Shown here piece after piece: positions 18,511-27,156 of a DNA stretch of 64,000 nucleotides. Both the position numbers and the translations under genes were made by a program. Numbering within the stretch: position 1 is the first letter of the stretch; each line of letters starts with the position of its first letter. Source of the DNA: Janthinobacterium sp. GW456P (GTDB lineage Bacteria > Pseudomonadota > Gammaproteobacteria > Burkholderiales > Burkholderiaceae_D); NCBI RefSeq assembly GCF_002127655.1, contig NZ_NEHB01000003.1, positions 207,047 through 271,046 of the forward strand. Reading direction: 5' to 3'. The notes below the pieces were generated by a model that saw only the letters and a list, made by a program, of their open reading frames with translations, ran no database searches and was not told the origin of the DNA.

Positions 18511-19037
18511 GCATCGCCCTCCTCAACGACGGTGCCGGCCCGCTGCACCAGGTCTGCATGGGGCAACTTAGCGTCGGTACGCATGGCGAGCAGCTGCAAG
18601 CCTTGCTGGGCTCCTGCATCGGCATCGGCTTCATCTGGAAGAACGGCCCATGCTGCGGCCTGGCCCATTGTCTGCTGCCGGAAGCGCCCGGGGCCGACGA
18701 TGCTCTTGGCGCGCGCTATGTCAGCCAGGCCGTGCCTTCGCTGCTGCGCCTGATGGGCGTGCGCCGGGCCGATTACGTTGATATCGACGTGGTGCTGGCA
18801 GGCGGCGCCCACATGTTTGGCCCACGCAACGGGCGCTTGCAGGTGGGCCGGCAAAACGCGGAAGCGGCGCATAAATATCTGGCCCAGTGCGGCTTGCACG
18901 TCAGTTTTTGCGCGCTGGGAGGTCGCCACGGCCGCCAGTTGCTGATCGATTGCGCCCGGCACAGCTACGCCGTCACCGAGGTGGTGGCGCCACCGGAATT
19001 GATTCCACGCAAGGAAGGCGCATATGGATATGCATGA
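18507..19037 (+). CDS. cheD: CheD chemoreceptor glutamine deamidase
   Basis: A 176-residue CheD. It deamidates receptor glutamines to glutamates, making sites for CheR, and can bind CheC-type phosphatases. The catalytic cysteine is C37 in LLGSC and the histidine is H54 in GLAH, with the 17-residue spacing known from Thermotoga CheD; the glycine-rich VLAGGAHMFG block follows. The start overlaps the cheR stop, and its own end overlaps the CheW-protein start by 14 bases, so translation is coupled. Confidence 0.93.
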   Translation: MSIALLNDGAGPLHQVCMGQLSVGTHGEQLQALLGSCIGIGFIWKNGPCCGLAHCLLPEAPGADDALGARYVSQAVPSLLRLMGVRRADYVDIDVVLAGGAHMFGPRNGRLQVGRQNAEAAHKYLAQCGLHVSFCALGGRHGRQLLIDCARHSYAVTEVVAPPELIPRKEGAYGYA

Positions 19038-20547
19038 AGCGACGGGTTTGCAAGCCCATGGCGCAAACGACACGGCCGCCGAACTGTTCGGCTCCTTCCA
19101 GCTGGGCGACGATGAATTCGCCCTGCCCGCCAGCTGCATCCGCGAAGTGGTGAACTACCCCGCCAAAGTCACGGCCCTGCCCCTGTCGCCCGCGTATCTG
19201 GAAGGCATGTTCACCTTGCGCGGCAGCGTCATTCCGGTGGTCAACCTGGGGCGCTTGTTCCGCGCCGATGCGCCGCGCGCCCTGGCCACGGACAAGATCG
19301 CCATCCTCGATTTCCAGCAAGTGCTGATCGGCATCGTCTTCCAGGATACGGGCGAAATCCTGCGCGTGCCCGCCAGCGCGCGCAGCGCCCTGCACTATGC
19401 GGCCGGCGACTGCCATGCCGTGATCGCCGGCACGATCTTGCTCGATGGCGGCGCGCGCCTGCTGCAGGTACTCGACCCGCACGCCCTGCTGCGCATTGAA
19501 AACGTGCCCCATGTACTGGCCCTGCAGGCGACGGGCGCCAAGCTGAGCACGGCCCGCTACCATGCGCAAAGCGAACGCCGCCAGTGCGTCAGCTTCCATG
19601 CGGCCGGCGCCACGTTCGCTTTCGAGATGCTGGCCATCCAGGAAATCATCCGCGTGCCGGAATTGCACAGCTCCCTGCTGAACAGCGAACTGTGCCTGGG
19701 GCGCATGCATTTCCGCGGCAGCCAGGTGGCCGTCGTCGACTTCGGCGCCCTGCTGCAGGCGCCCGGGTCCAGCTCGGCGGCCACGCTGGATCGGCGCGTC
19801 ATCGTCGTGCGCCTCGATGACACGAGCGTGGGCTTCCTCGTCGATTCCGTCGACAGCATCGTGCATTTCTTTGGCGACGAGGTATTGCCGATTCCCCTGC
19901 TGAGCAAGGCGCGCGCCACCATGTTTGCCGGCTGCATCACGAAAGAAGGCTTGGGCGACATTATTTTCCTCGATCACAAGGGCATCCTGTCGCAGGCGGA
20001 GATCGTCGAGATGCGCGACGGCCACGCGCGCCTGTACCCGGCCGACTCGGAAACGGGCGCCGCCACGCACAAGGCGCGGCGCCGCGTCTACATCACGTTT
20101 ACGGTGGAAACCCGCTTCGCCGTGGAAATCGGGCAAGTGCGCGAAATCATCGACTTCAGCGGCGCCATCACCACGCCGCCGGGCATGCCGGCCTGCATGC
20201 GCGGCATGCTCAACTTGCGTCAGCAAATGATCAGCATCATCGATCTGCGCCAGCTGTACGCGATGCCAGCCCTGCCGGACGCCAGTAGCGGCAAGATCCT
20301 GATCGTGGAACGGGGCGACGAGCGCTACGGCTTTCTTGTCGACCACGTCGACAGCATCATGACCATCTCCGACAGCCAGCGCTTTGCGGCGCCGCAAATC
20401 ATCCGCACGGGAACGCATGACGACCTGCGCGGCGAAATGGATGAAATGATCGATATCGGCACGGAGGCGCAGCGCCAGACCCTGTCCGTCTTCCAGTGCG
20501 ATCATTTGCTGGAAAAGCTGGAGACGGCGCTGCCGCAAGCGGCCTAG
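19024..20547 (+). CDS. Chemotaxis scaffold protein with three CheW domains
   Basis: A 507-residue protein made of three CheW-like domains in tandem, roughly residues 20-165, 185-330 and 350-500. Each has a FxLGxxxFAL-type first strand (FQLGDDEFALPA, FHAAGATFAFEM, FTVETRFAVEI), an IREVV/IQEIIRV/VREIID segment and a G-M-x-x-x-R-G block (LEGMFTLRGSVIPVVNLG, LGRMHFRGSQVAVVDFG, MRGMLNLRQQMISIIDLR). Such proteins can bridge several CheA-receptor contacts at once. No cheA, cheB or cheY lies here, so the kinase must be encoded elsewhere. The gene ends 6 bases before the convergent ligase gene. Confidence 0.9.
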   Translation: MDMHEATGLQAHGANDTAAELFGSFQLGDDEFALPASCIREVVNYPAKVTALPLSPAYLEGMFTLRGSVIPVVNLGRLFRADAPRALATDKIAILDFQQVLIGIVFQDTGEILRVPASARSALHYAAGDCHAVIAGTILLDGGARLLQVLDPHALLRIENVPHVLALQATGAKLSTARYHAQSERRQCVSFHAAGATFAFEMLAIQEIIRVPELHSSLLNSELCLGRMHFRGSQVAVVDFGALLQAPGSSSAATLDRRVIVVRLDDTSVGFLVDSVDSIVHFFGDEVLPIPLLSKARATMFAGCITKEGLGDIIFLDHKGILSQAEIVEMRDGHARLYPADSETGAATHKARRRVYITFTVETRFAVEIGQVREIIDFSGAITTPPGMPACMRGMLNLRQQMISIIDLRQLYAMPALPDASSGKILIVERGDERYGFLVDHVDSIMTISDSQRFAAPQIIRTGTHDDLRGEMDEMIDIGTEAQRQTLSVFQCDHLLEKLETALPQAA

Positions 20548-20553
20548 CTTGCC

Positions 20554-22206
20554 TTACAACCCCGGCAGCTGGTGCCCCTTGAACTGCTCGCGCAGCTTGT
20601 TCTTCTGGATCTTGCCCGTCGCGCCCATGGGCAAGGCATCGATGAACAGCACGTCGTCGGGTGTCCACCACTTGGCAATCTTGCCCTCAAAAAATTGCAG
20701 CAGTGCATCGCGCGTGACCGTCATGCCGGGACGCAGCACCACCACCAGTACGGGGCGCTCGTCCCATTTCGGGTGGAACACGCCGATGCAGGCCGCCTGC
20801 AGCACGGCCGGGTGGGCCATGGCCAGGTTTTCCAGGTCGATGGTGCCGATCCACTCGCCGCCCGACTTGATCACGTCCTTGCTGCGGTCCGTGATCTGCA
20901 TGTAGCCATCCGCATCGATGGTGGCCACGTCGCCCGTGGGGAACCAGCCATCCTGCAGCGCCTCGCCGCCCTCGTTCTTGTAATACGAGGAGATGATCCA
21001 CGGCCCCTTCACCAGCAGATGGCCATAGGCCACGCCATCCCACGGCAATTCCTTGCCGTCGTCATCGACGATCTTCATGTCCACGCCATAGATCGCATGG
21101 CCCTGCTTGTGCAGGATCTTGCGCTGCGCCGCCTTGTCCATGGCCAGGTGCTTGGTCTGCAAGCCGCCCGTGGTGCCCAGCGGCGACATTTCCGTCATGC
21201 CCCAGCCATGGATGACTTCCACGTCGAACTTGTCGATCAGGGTATCCATCATGGCCGGCGGGCATGCCGCGCCGCCGATCACCGTGCGGCGGAAGGTGGA
21301 AAACTGCAAGCCGTGCTGCAAGGCATAATTCAGCAGGCCCAGCCAGACCGTGGGCACGCCGGCCGAGAACGTCACTTTCTCCGATTCGAACAGCTCGTAC
21401 AGCGATTTGCCGTCCAGTGCCGCGCCGGGAAACACCATGCGCGCGCCCGACAGCAGCACGGAATACGGCAAGCCCCAGGCATTCACGTGGAACATGGGCA
21501 CGACGGGCAGGACCGTATCGGTGGCGCGCACGTTGAGGGCGCTGGGCATGGCCGACGCATAGGCGTGCAGGACGGTCGAGCGGTGCGAATACAGGGCGCC
21601 CTTGGGGTTGCCCGTCGTACCCGAGGTATAGCACAGGGTGGCGGCCGAGTTCTCGTCGAACAAGGGCCATGCGTAGTCGTCGGAATGCGTGTCGATCAGG
21701 TCTTCATAGCACAGCAGGTCGGGGATGGTGCTGCTGGCGGGCATGCGGTCGCGGTCGCACATCAGCACGAAGTGGCGCACAAAGGTGCAGTCGGCGGCGA
21801 TCTTTTCCACCACGGGCAGGAAGGTCAAGTCGAACAGCAAGACCTGGTCTTCCGCATGGTTCGAAATATAGGCGATCTGGTCGGGAAACAGGCGCGGATT
21901 GATCGTGTGCAGCACGGCACCCGAGCCGGACACGGCATAGTACGCTTCCAGGTGGCGGTAGCCATTCCAGGCCAGCGTGGCGACCCGGTCGCCCATGCCC
22001 ACGCCCAGCCCGTGCAAGGCATTCGCCAGCCGGCGCGTGCGCTGGTGGCAATCGCGGTAGGTATAGCGGTGCAAATCGCCTTCCACGCGCCGCGAGACGA
22101 TTTCGCCGTTGCCATAATGACGCGCTGCAAACTCGATAATGCTGGAAATCAGCAGGGGCTGGTTCATCATCTGGCCCATCACTGGGCTCAAGGGGAATGC
22201 CGACAT
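20554..22206 (-). CDS. AMP-dependent acyl-CoA ligase (medium/long-chain or DmdB-like)
   Basis: A 550-residue adenylate-forming enzyme that activates a carboxylic acid to its CoA thioester using ATP. The phosphate-binding loop is CYTSGTTGNPKGALYSHRS, the adenylate site is IHGWGMTEMSPLG, the hinge-region block is GWFPTGDVATIDADGYMQITDRSKDVIKSGGEWI, and the C-terminal catalytic lysine is in GATGKIQKNKL. The start has AGGAG upstream. The family includes fatty acyl-CoA ligases and the 3-methylmercaptopropionyl-CoA ligase DmdB; the substrate is not decided. It could feed the hydratase/dehydrogenase and thiolase in this window. Confidence 0.9.
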   Translation of the reverse strand: MSAFPLSPVMGQMMNQPLLISSIIEFAARHYGNGEIVSRRVEGDLHRYTYRDCHQRTRRLANALHGLGVGMGDRVATLAWNGYRHLEAYYAVSGSGAVLHTINPRLFPDQIAYISNHAEDQVLLFDLTFLPVVEKIAADCTFVRHFVLMCDRDRMPASSTIPDLLCYEDLIDTHSDDYAWPLFDENSAATLCYTSGTTGNPKGALYSHRSTVLHAYASAMPSALNVRATDTVLPVVPMFHVNAWGLPYSVLLSGARMVFPGAALDGKSLYELFESEKVTFSAGVPTVWLGLLNYALQHGLQFSTFRRTVIGGAACPPAMMDTLIDKFDVEVIHGWGMTEMSPLGTTGGLQTKHLAMDKAAQRKILHKQGHAIYGVDMKIVDDDGKELPWDGVAYGHLLVKGPWIISSYYKNEGGEALQDGWFPTGDVATIDADGYMQITDRSKDVIKSGGEWIGTIDLENLAMAHPAVLQAACIGVFHPKWDERPVLVVVLRPGMTVTRDALLQFFEGKIAKWWTPDDVLFIDALPMGATGKIQKNKLREQFKGHQLPGL

Positions 22207-22376
22207 CGTGTCTCCTGGGGTGGCTACTCGGTTATTGTAGGAAATTAAAGATTTTTCTTAGTTTCGTACGGTCGTGCGGAAATCGTCAACGCATTTCGAT
22301 ATTGCAATGCAGCATGGAATTTTCGATTCCGTTTTCGGCCGCCCAGGCGCCCGCCACACGCCTTGGCGCGGTGCGG

Positions 22377-22382
22377 TAAAAT
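22377..22382 (+). promoter_or_regulatory. -10 promoter element before selO
   Basis: TAAAAT inside GGTAAAATCG. The same ten bases or a close variant precede uppP (46859) and mntP (47754), and the position supports a selO start downstream at 22421 rather than at 22307. Confidence 0.5.
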
Positions 22383-22420
22383 CGCATTCCAGGCTGGCGC
22401 ACCTTGCCGCCATCCCTACT

Positions 22421-23899
22421 TTGAATGGAATTGCCATCAGCGCTACTACCTTACCACTGGATAACGCCTTCGCGGCCTTGCCGCCCGCGTTCTATACGCG
22501 CCTGATGCCCACGCCCCTGCCCGCCCCGTACTTCGTGGCCGCCAGCGCATCGGCCGCCGCTCTGATCGGCCTCGATGCGGCGCGCCTGGCCGAGCCTGAT
22601 TACGTGGCGCTACTGGCCGGCAATGCGGTTGCCGAGCGCTCGCACCCCCTGTCGGCCGTGTATTCGGGCCACCAGTTCGGCGTCTGGGCGGGCCAGCTGG
22701 GCGATGGCCGCGCCATCCTGCTGGGCGATATCGCCACCGCACACGGTCCGATGGAGCTGCAGCTGAAAGGCGCCGGCGCCACGCCGTATTCGCGCATGGG
22801 CGACGGGCGCGCCGTGCTGCGCTCGTCCATCCGCGAATTCCTGTGCTCGGAAGCCATGGCGGCGCTCGGCATTCCCACCTCGCGCGCGCTGTCCATCATG
22901 GGTTCGCAGCAAGGCATCATGCGCGAAACGGTGGAAACGGCGGCCGTCGTCACGCGCATGGCGCCCACGTTCGTGCGCTTCGGCTCGTTCGAGCACTGGT
23001 TTTACCGCAAGCAGCCGGACGAACTGAAAATCCTCGCCGATTACGTGATCGACAGTTTTTATCCCGATTTGCGCGCCGCAGCAAATCCATACCAGGCCTT
23101 GCTGGCCGAGGTCTGCGTGCGCACGGCGCACATGATCGCGCAGTGGCAAGCCGTGGGCTTCATGCATGGCGTCATGAACACGGACAATATGTCGATCCTG
23201 GGCCTGACCCTCGATTACGGCCCCTTCGGTTTCATGGAAGCGTTTGACGCGGAGCACATCTGCAACCATACGGACCAGCAAGGCCGCTATTCCTACGCCA
23301 ACCAGCCGCAAGTGGGCCACTGGAACTGCTATGCGCTGGGCCAGGCTTTGCTGCCGCTGATCGGCGAAGTGGCCGAGGCGCAGGCGGCGCTCGACAGCTA
23401 CCAGCCGGCCTTCGCGGACAAGATGAATAGCTTGCTGCGCGCCAAGCTGGGCCTGCGCACGGCACGAGAGGAAGACACGGCGCTGTTCGACAGCATGTTT
23501 GCGCTGATGCAAGCCAATCACGTGGATTTCACGAATTTCTTCCGCGCCTTGTCTACGCTGCAGGTGGCGGCGCCCGAACATGACACGGCATTGCGCGACA
23601 TGTTCATCGACCGCCCCGCCTTCGATGCGTGGGCAGCGGGGTACCGCGCGCGCCTGCTGCGCGAGCACAGCGTCGATGCCGAGCGGCAAGCGGCCATGAA
23701 CGGAGTCAACCCGAAATACGTGCTGCGCAACTACCTGGCGCAAGTGGCCATCGAGAAAGCCCAGCGGCAGGATTACACGGAGGTGGCGAAATTGCTGGAA
23801 ATACTGCAAAAGCCATTTGACGAACAGCCCGAACACCAGCACTATGCGGCCCTGCCACCCGACTGGGCCAGCCACCTTGAAGTCAGCTGCTCATCCTAA
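22421..23899 (+). CDS. selO: SelO pseudokinase-fold protein adenylyltransferase (YdiU)
   Basis: A 492-residue member of the UPF0061/SelO family, which AMPylates protein hydroxyls using ATP bound in an inverted orientation. Key blocks are YSGHQFGVWAGQLGDGRAILLGD, LKGAGATPYSRMGDGRAVLRSSIREFL, GVMNTDNMSILGLTLDYGPFGFM and the C-terminal VNPKYVLRNYLAQ. There is no ATG between 22307 and the first conserved block. TTG 22421 is preferred because a -10 element lies at 22377 and the length then matches the family; it lacks a clear ribosome site, so the start is uncertain. The C-terminal redox-active cysteine region of some SelO proteins appears only as CSS at the very end. msrB follows after 9 bases. 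Confidence 0.88.
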   Translation: MNGIAISATTLPLDNAFAALPPAFYTRLMPTPLPAPYFVAASASAAALIGLDAARLAEPDYVALLAGNAVAERSHPLSAVYSGHQFGVWAGQLGDGRAILLGDIATAHGPMELQLKGAGATPYSRMGDGRAVLRSSIREFLCSEAMAALGIPTSRALSIMGSQQGIMRETVETAAVVTRMAPTFVRFGSFEHWFYRKQPDELKILADYVIDSFYPDLRAAANPYQALLAEVCVRTAHMIAQWQAVGFMHGVMNTDNMSILGLTLDYGPFGFMEAFDAEHICNHTDQQGRYSYANQPQVGHWNCYALGQALLPLIGEVAEAQAALDSYQPAFADKMNSLLRAKLGLRTAREEDTALFDSMFALMQANHVDFTNFFRALSTLQVAAPEHDTALRDMFIDRPAFDAWAAGYRARLLREHSVDAERQAAMNGVNPKYVLRNYLAQVAIEKAQRQDYTEVAKLLEILQKPFDEQPEHQHYAALPPDWASHLEVSCSS

Positions 23900-23908
23900 G
23901 GAGACATT

Positions 23909-24310
23909 ATGACCACCAATAAAGTCAAGAAAACGGACGCCGAATGGCGTGCCATGCTCGATTCCATGCAATACGAAGTCACGCGCCACGCGGCCACCGA
24001 ACGGGCCTTCACGGGCAAGTTCTGGGACCACCATGAACATGGCATCTACACCTGCGTCTGCTGCAACACGCCGCTGTTCGCCTCGGACACCAAGTTCGAC
24101 TCGGGCTGCGGCTGGCCCAGCTATTTCCAGGCGCTGAACCCGGCCAACGTGACGGAAATCGTGGACCGCAGCCATGGCATGGTGCGCACGGAAATCGTCT
24201 GCGCCGTCTGCGACGCCCACCTGGGCCACGTCTTCCCGGACGGCCCGCCGCCGACCGGTTTGCGCTATTGCATCAATTCGGCATCCTTGCGCTTCGATCC
24301 GCAACCTTGA
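23909..24310 (+). CDS. msrB: Peptide-methionine (R)-S-oxide reductase MsrB
   Basis: A 133-residue enzyme that reduces the R form of methionine sulfoxide in proteins. Two CxxC pairs (CVCC and CAVC) form the structural zinc site, and the catalytic cysteine is in [11 protein letters not shown] with GCGWPSY and [10 protein letters not shown] as further family blocks. AAGGAG begins at the selO stop codon, so the two genes form an operon joining protein AMPylation and oxidative repair. Confidence 0.96.
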   Translation: MTTNKVKKTDAEWRAMLDSMQYEVTRHAATERAFTGKFWDHHEHGIYTCVCCNTPLFASDTKFDSGCGWPSYFQALNPANVTEIVDRSHGMVRTEIVCAVCDAHLGHVFPDGPPPTGLRYCINSASLRFDPQP

Positions 24311-24394
24311 TGCCACAGGAATGACCGGGGGCGCGAATGTTGCTCCTAAGTCATTCCTAAGATGTTTACACCACGCTCATAGTAAAGTCTCGCC

Positions 24395-25024
24395 ATGAAA
24401 TTTCTATTCGACCTCTTCCCGCTGATCGCCTTCTTCGCCGCCTTCAAGCTGGGCGGCATGTATGAAGCGGCCACGCACGATTTCGTGCAGCAGTATTTGT
24501 CCGGCTTCGTGTCAGGCGGCCTGATCAAGGCTGACCAGGCGCCATGGATACTCGCCACCCTCGTCGGCATCATCGCCACGGCTTGCCAGGTCAGCTATCT
24601 GCTGCTGCGCGGGCGCAAGGTGGACGGCATGCTGTGGCTGTCGCTGTTCATCTTTGTCGTGTTCGGCGGCGCCAGCATTTATCTGCATGACGATTTCTTC
24701 CTGAAATGGAAGCCGACCCTGATCTACTGGCTGTCCGGCCTAGCCCTCCTGATCGCCCACGTGGTTTTCAAGAAAAACCTGATCCGCAAGACCATGGAAG
24801 CGCAAGTGCAGTTGCCCGATGCCGTATGGAACCAGTTGCTGGCCGCATGGATCATCTTCTTCGGCGCCATCGGCGCACTGAACCTGTTCGTGGCCTTCGT
24901 GCTGTACAAGGGCGACATGGCCGCCTGGGTCAGTTTTAAAGCGTTTGGCGCGACGGGCATCTTCTTTGCCTTCATCGTGGCGCAAACCCTGTTCCTGGCC
25001 AAGCATATCAAGGAAGACGCATGA
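24395..25024 (+). CDS. yciB: YciB family inner membrane septation protein A
   Basis: A 209-residue polytopic membrane protein opening MKFLFDLFPLIAFFAAFKL, the standard start of YciB. Hydrophobic segments lie near residues 5-20, 48-70, 78-92, 104-122, 148-170 and 178-200, with HDDFFLKWKPTLIYWLSG as the conserved loop. YciB affects cell envelope integrity and septation in enterobacteria and Shigella. The stop overlaps the bolA start (ATGA), so the two are translationally coupled. Confidence 0.92.
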   Translation: MKFLFDLFPLIAFFAAFKLGGMYEAATHDFVQQYLSGFVSGGLIKADQAPWILATLVGIIATACQVSYLLLRGRKVDGMLWLSLFIFVVFGGASIYLHDDFFLKWKPTLIYWLSGLALLIAHVVFKKNLIRKTMEAQVQLPDAVWNQLLAAWIIFFGAIGALNLFVAFVLYKGDMAAWVSFKAFGATGIFFAFIVAQTLFLAKHIKEDA

Positions 25025-25308
25025 TGACGAACGACACGGCAACGCGCATGGAGCGCATTCGTACCCGCCTGGAAACGGCACTTTCTCCTCTGGAATGCGT
25101 GCTGGAAGACGACTCGGCGCGCCACCGGGGCCACGCGGGCGCCGCCTCGGGCGGAGGCCATTACAATCTGCGCATAATTTCTAGTCGATTTGAGGGGCTC
25201 AGGCTCGTCATGCGCCATCGACTGGTGTATGATTCCGTGCACGATATGATGCATAATGAGATACATGCATTGGCGATTGTGGCCCTGGCGCCGTCCGAAG
25301 TAGTGTAA
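25021..25308 (+). CDS. bolA: BolA family protein
   Basis: A 95-residue BolA/IbaG-type protein. The helix-strand pattern MERIRTRLETALSPLECVLEDDSARHRGHAG, then HYNLRIISSRFEGL and the helix-turn-helix-like LVYDSVHDMMHNEIHALAIVAL, are diagnostic. BolA proteins pair with monothiol glutaredoxins in iron-sulfur cluster handling and in stress responses. The fixed yciB-bolA-parvulin order is common in betaproteobacteria from memory. Confidence 0.94.
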   Translation: MMTNDTATRMERIRTRLETALSPLECVLEDDSARHRGHAGAASGGGHYNLRIISSRFEGLRLVMRHRLVYDSVHDMMHNEIHALAIVALAPSEVV

Positions 25309-25421
25309 GGACGGCGTTTTTGGCGTACCGGGGCAACTTGGTATGCCATTTGCCGCAAGCGCCATGCACGCGTTTTCTTCCCATGCGTTTTTTACGAAAC
25401 TTTCCCTAACAGGATTTAATA

Positions 25422-26201
25422 ATGACTTTTAAGCCAGCCCGCTTGCTGATCGCACTACTCGCCGTTGTCGCGGTACCTGTTTTTGCGCAAAATGTTGCCG
25501 TTGTTAATGGCAAGCCTATCCCATCGTCGCGCGTTGATGCAGTCGTCAAGCAAGTCGTCGCACAAGGCCAGCAACCGGATTCGCCGCAACTGCGCGAAAT
25601 GATCAAGAAAGACTTGATCGGCCGTGAAGTGCTGATGCAAGAAGCGGAAAACAAAGGTTTCGGTAAAGATGCAGCCGTCAAGCAGCAAATCGAGAACGCA
25701 CGCCAAGCCATCGTCATCAACGCCCTGGTCGGCGACTACCTGAAAAAGAACCCGGTCAACGACGCTGAAATCAAGGCCGAATACGACCGCTTCGTGGCGC
25801 AGACGGGCGACAAGGAATACCATGTTCGCCACATCCTGGTGGGCACCGAAGCAGAGGCGAAAGACATCATCGCCAAGCTGAAAGGCGGCGCCAAGTTCGA
25901 AGATCTGGCCAAACAATCGAAAGATACCGGCTCGGCCGACAATGGCGGCGACCTGGACTGGGCAGCCCCTTCGTCGTTCCCGAAAGTGTTCTCGGACGCC
26001 TTCGTGAAACTGCAAAAAGGCCAGGTTACCGACACGCCGGTGCAAACGCCTAACGGTTTCCACGTGATCAAGCTGGACGACACCCGCGCGGCAAAACTGC
26101 CGACACTGGAAGAAGTCAAGCCACAGATCGCCGAAGCGCTGCAGCAAAAGAAACTGCAAGCGTATCAGGAAGAAATGATCAAAAAAGCGAAAGTTCAGTA
26201 A
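25422..26201 (+). CDS. Periplasmic parvulin peptidyl-prolyl isomerase, first paralog
   Basis: A 259-residue exported foldase with a signal peptide ending VPVFAQ, an N-terminal SurA-like helical segment (VNGKPIPSSRVDAVVKQVVAQG and LIGREVLMQEAENKG), and a PpiC parvulin domain from about residue 130 (EYHVRHILV, GAKFEDLAKQSKDTGSADNGGDLDW, GFHVIKLDD). It catalyses proline isomerisation and helps outer-membrane proteins fold. A close paralog of about 70 percent identity by eye starts 111 bases downstream, evidence of an old tandem duplication. Confidence 0.93.
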   Translation: MTFKPARLLIALLAVVAVPVFAQNVAVVNGKPIPSSRVDAVVKQVVAQGQQPDSPQLREMIKKDLIGREVLMQEAENKGFGKDAAVKQQIENARQAIVINALVGDYLKKNPVNDAEIKAEYDRFVAQTGDKEYHVRHILVGTEAEAKDIIAKLKGGAKFEDLAKQSKDTGSADNGGDLDWAAPSSFPKVFSDAFVKLQKGQVTDTPVQTPNGFHVIKLDDTRAAKLPTLEEVKPQIAEALQQKKLQAYQEEMIKKAKVQ

Positions 26202-26213
26202 GAACGGACCTCC

Positions 26214-26235
26214 CCGGCGCCCTTTTCGGCGCCGG
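26214..26235 (+). other. Intercistronic hairpin between the parvulin genes
   Basis: CCGGCGCC pairs with GGCGCCGG over a 6-base loop, 12 bases after the first parvulin stop. No T-run follows, so it is probably a message-stabilising or pausing structure rather than a terminator. Confidence 0.5.
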
Positions 26236-26312
26236 TCGTGTATTCTGCGCCTGAATGCGCACTGCGCGACAGTCGCGCATCTCGATTTTTAGTATATTTA
26301 TTAGGAATGAAC

Positions 26313-27089
26313 ATGATTTTGAAGCCAGCCCGCCTGATCTTAGCCCTGGTCGCCGTCGTCGCGATCCCTGCGTTCGCGCAAAACGTGGCCACCGTGAATG
26401 GCAAGGCCATCCCATCGTCGCGCGTCGACCAGGTCGTCAAGCAAGTCGTCGCCCAAGGCAAGCAAGCCGATTCGCCGCAATTGCGCGAAGCCATCAAGAA
26501 AGACCTGATCGGCCGCGAAGTGCTGATCCAGGAAGCCGACAAGCAAGGCTACGGCACGCGTCCGGAAGTCAAGTCGCAGATCGATAATGCCCGTCAAAGC
26601 ATCATCATCAATGCCCTGCTGGCCGACTATGTGAAGAAAAACCCTGTCAAGGACGCTGAAATCAAGGCCGAGTACGACAAGTTCAAGGCACAAGCGGGCG
26701 ACAAGGAATACCATGCACGCCACATCCTGGTCGCCACCGAAGCGGAAGCGAAAGACATCATCGCCAAGCTGAAAGGCGGCGCCAAGTTCGAAGAACTGGC
26801 GAAAGTATCGAAAGACGGTTCCGCGGCCAATGGCGGCGACCTGGACTGGGCTAGCCCGGCTTCGTACGTCAAGCCATTCTCCGACGCCATGGTCGCCCTG
26901 AAACCAGGCCAGGTCACGCAAACGCCCGTGCAATCGCAATTCGGCTTCCACGTGATCAAGCTGGAAGAAACCCGTCCGACGAAGCTGCCGGCACTGGAAG
27001 AAGTCAAGGGTCAAGTAGCTGAGTCGCTGCAACAGAAAAAACTCGCCGCCTACCGCGACGAGTTGATGAAGAAGGCAAAAATCCAGTAA
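26313..27089 (+). CDS. Periplasmic parvulin peptidyl-prolyl isomerase, second paralog
   Basis: A 258-residue sister of the upstream isomerase, aligning with it over its whole length. The ATG at 26313 is chosen over 26307 because AGGA lies at a proper distance and the signal peptide then matches the paralog (MILKPARLILALVAVVAIPAFAQ). The parvulin domain has EYHARHILVATEAEAKDII and the shortened KDGSAANGGDLDW, one residue less than its partner. A terminator follows, closing the run of genes that starts with yciB. Confidence 0.93.
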   Translation: MILKPARLILALVAVVAIPAFAQNVATVNGKAIPSSRVDQVVKQVVAQGKQADSPQLREAIKKDLIGREVLIQEADKQGYGTRPEVKSQIDNARQSIIINALLADYVKKNPVKDAEIKAEYDKFKAQAGDKEYHARHILVATEAEAKDIIAKLKGGAKFEELAKVSKDGSAANGGDLDWASPASYVKPFSDAMVALKPGQVTQTPVQSQFGFHVIKLEETRPTKLPALEEVKGQVAESLQQKKLAAYRDELMKKAKIQ

Positions 27090-27104
27090 TATGGGATGAA
27101 GATG

Positions 27105-27132
27105 AAAAGGCGCTCCACGGGGCGCCTTTTTT
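27105..27132 (+). terminator. Rho-independent terminator after the parvulin pair
   Basis: AAAAGGCGC pairs with GCGCCTTTT across an 8-base loop, followed by further T residues. Confidence 0.92.
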
Positions 27133-27156
27133 ACGCCTGAAAGAAAGCGGGATGCG

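Noticed and set aside
26214-26235. Terminator between the two parvulin genes
   Set aside because: The hairpin is strong but no T-run follows; listed only as a hairpin.
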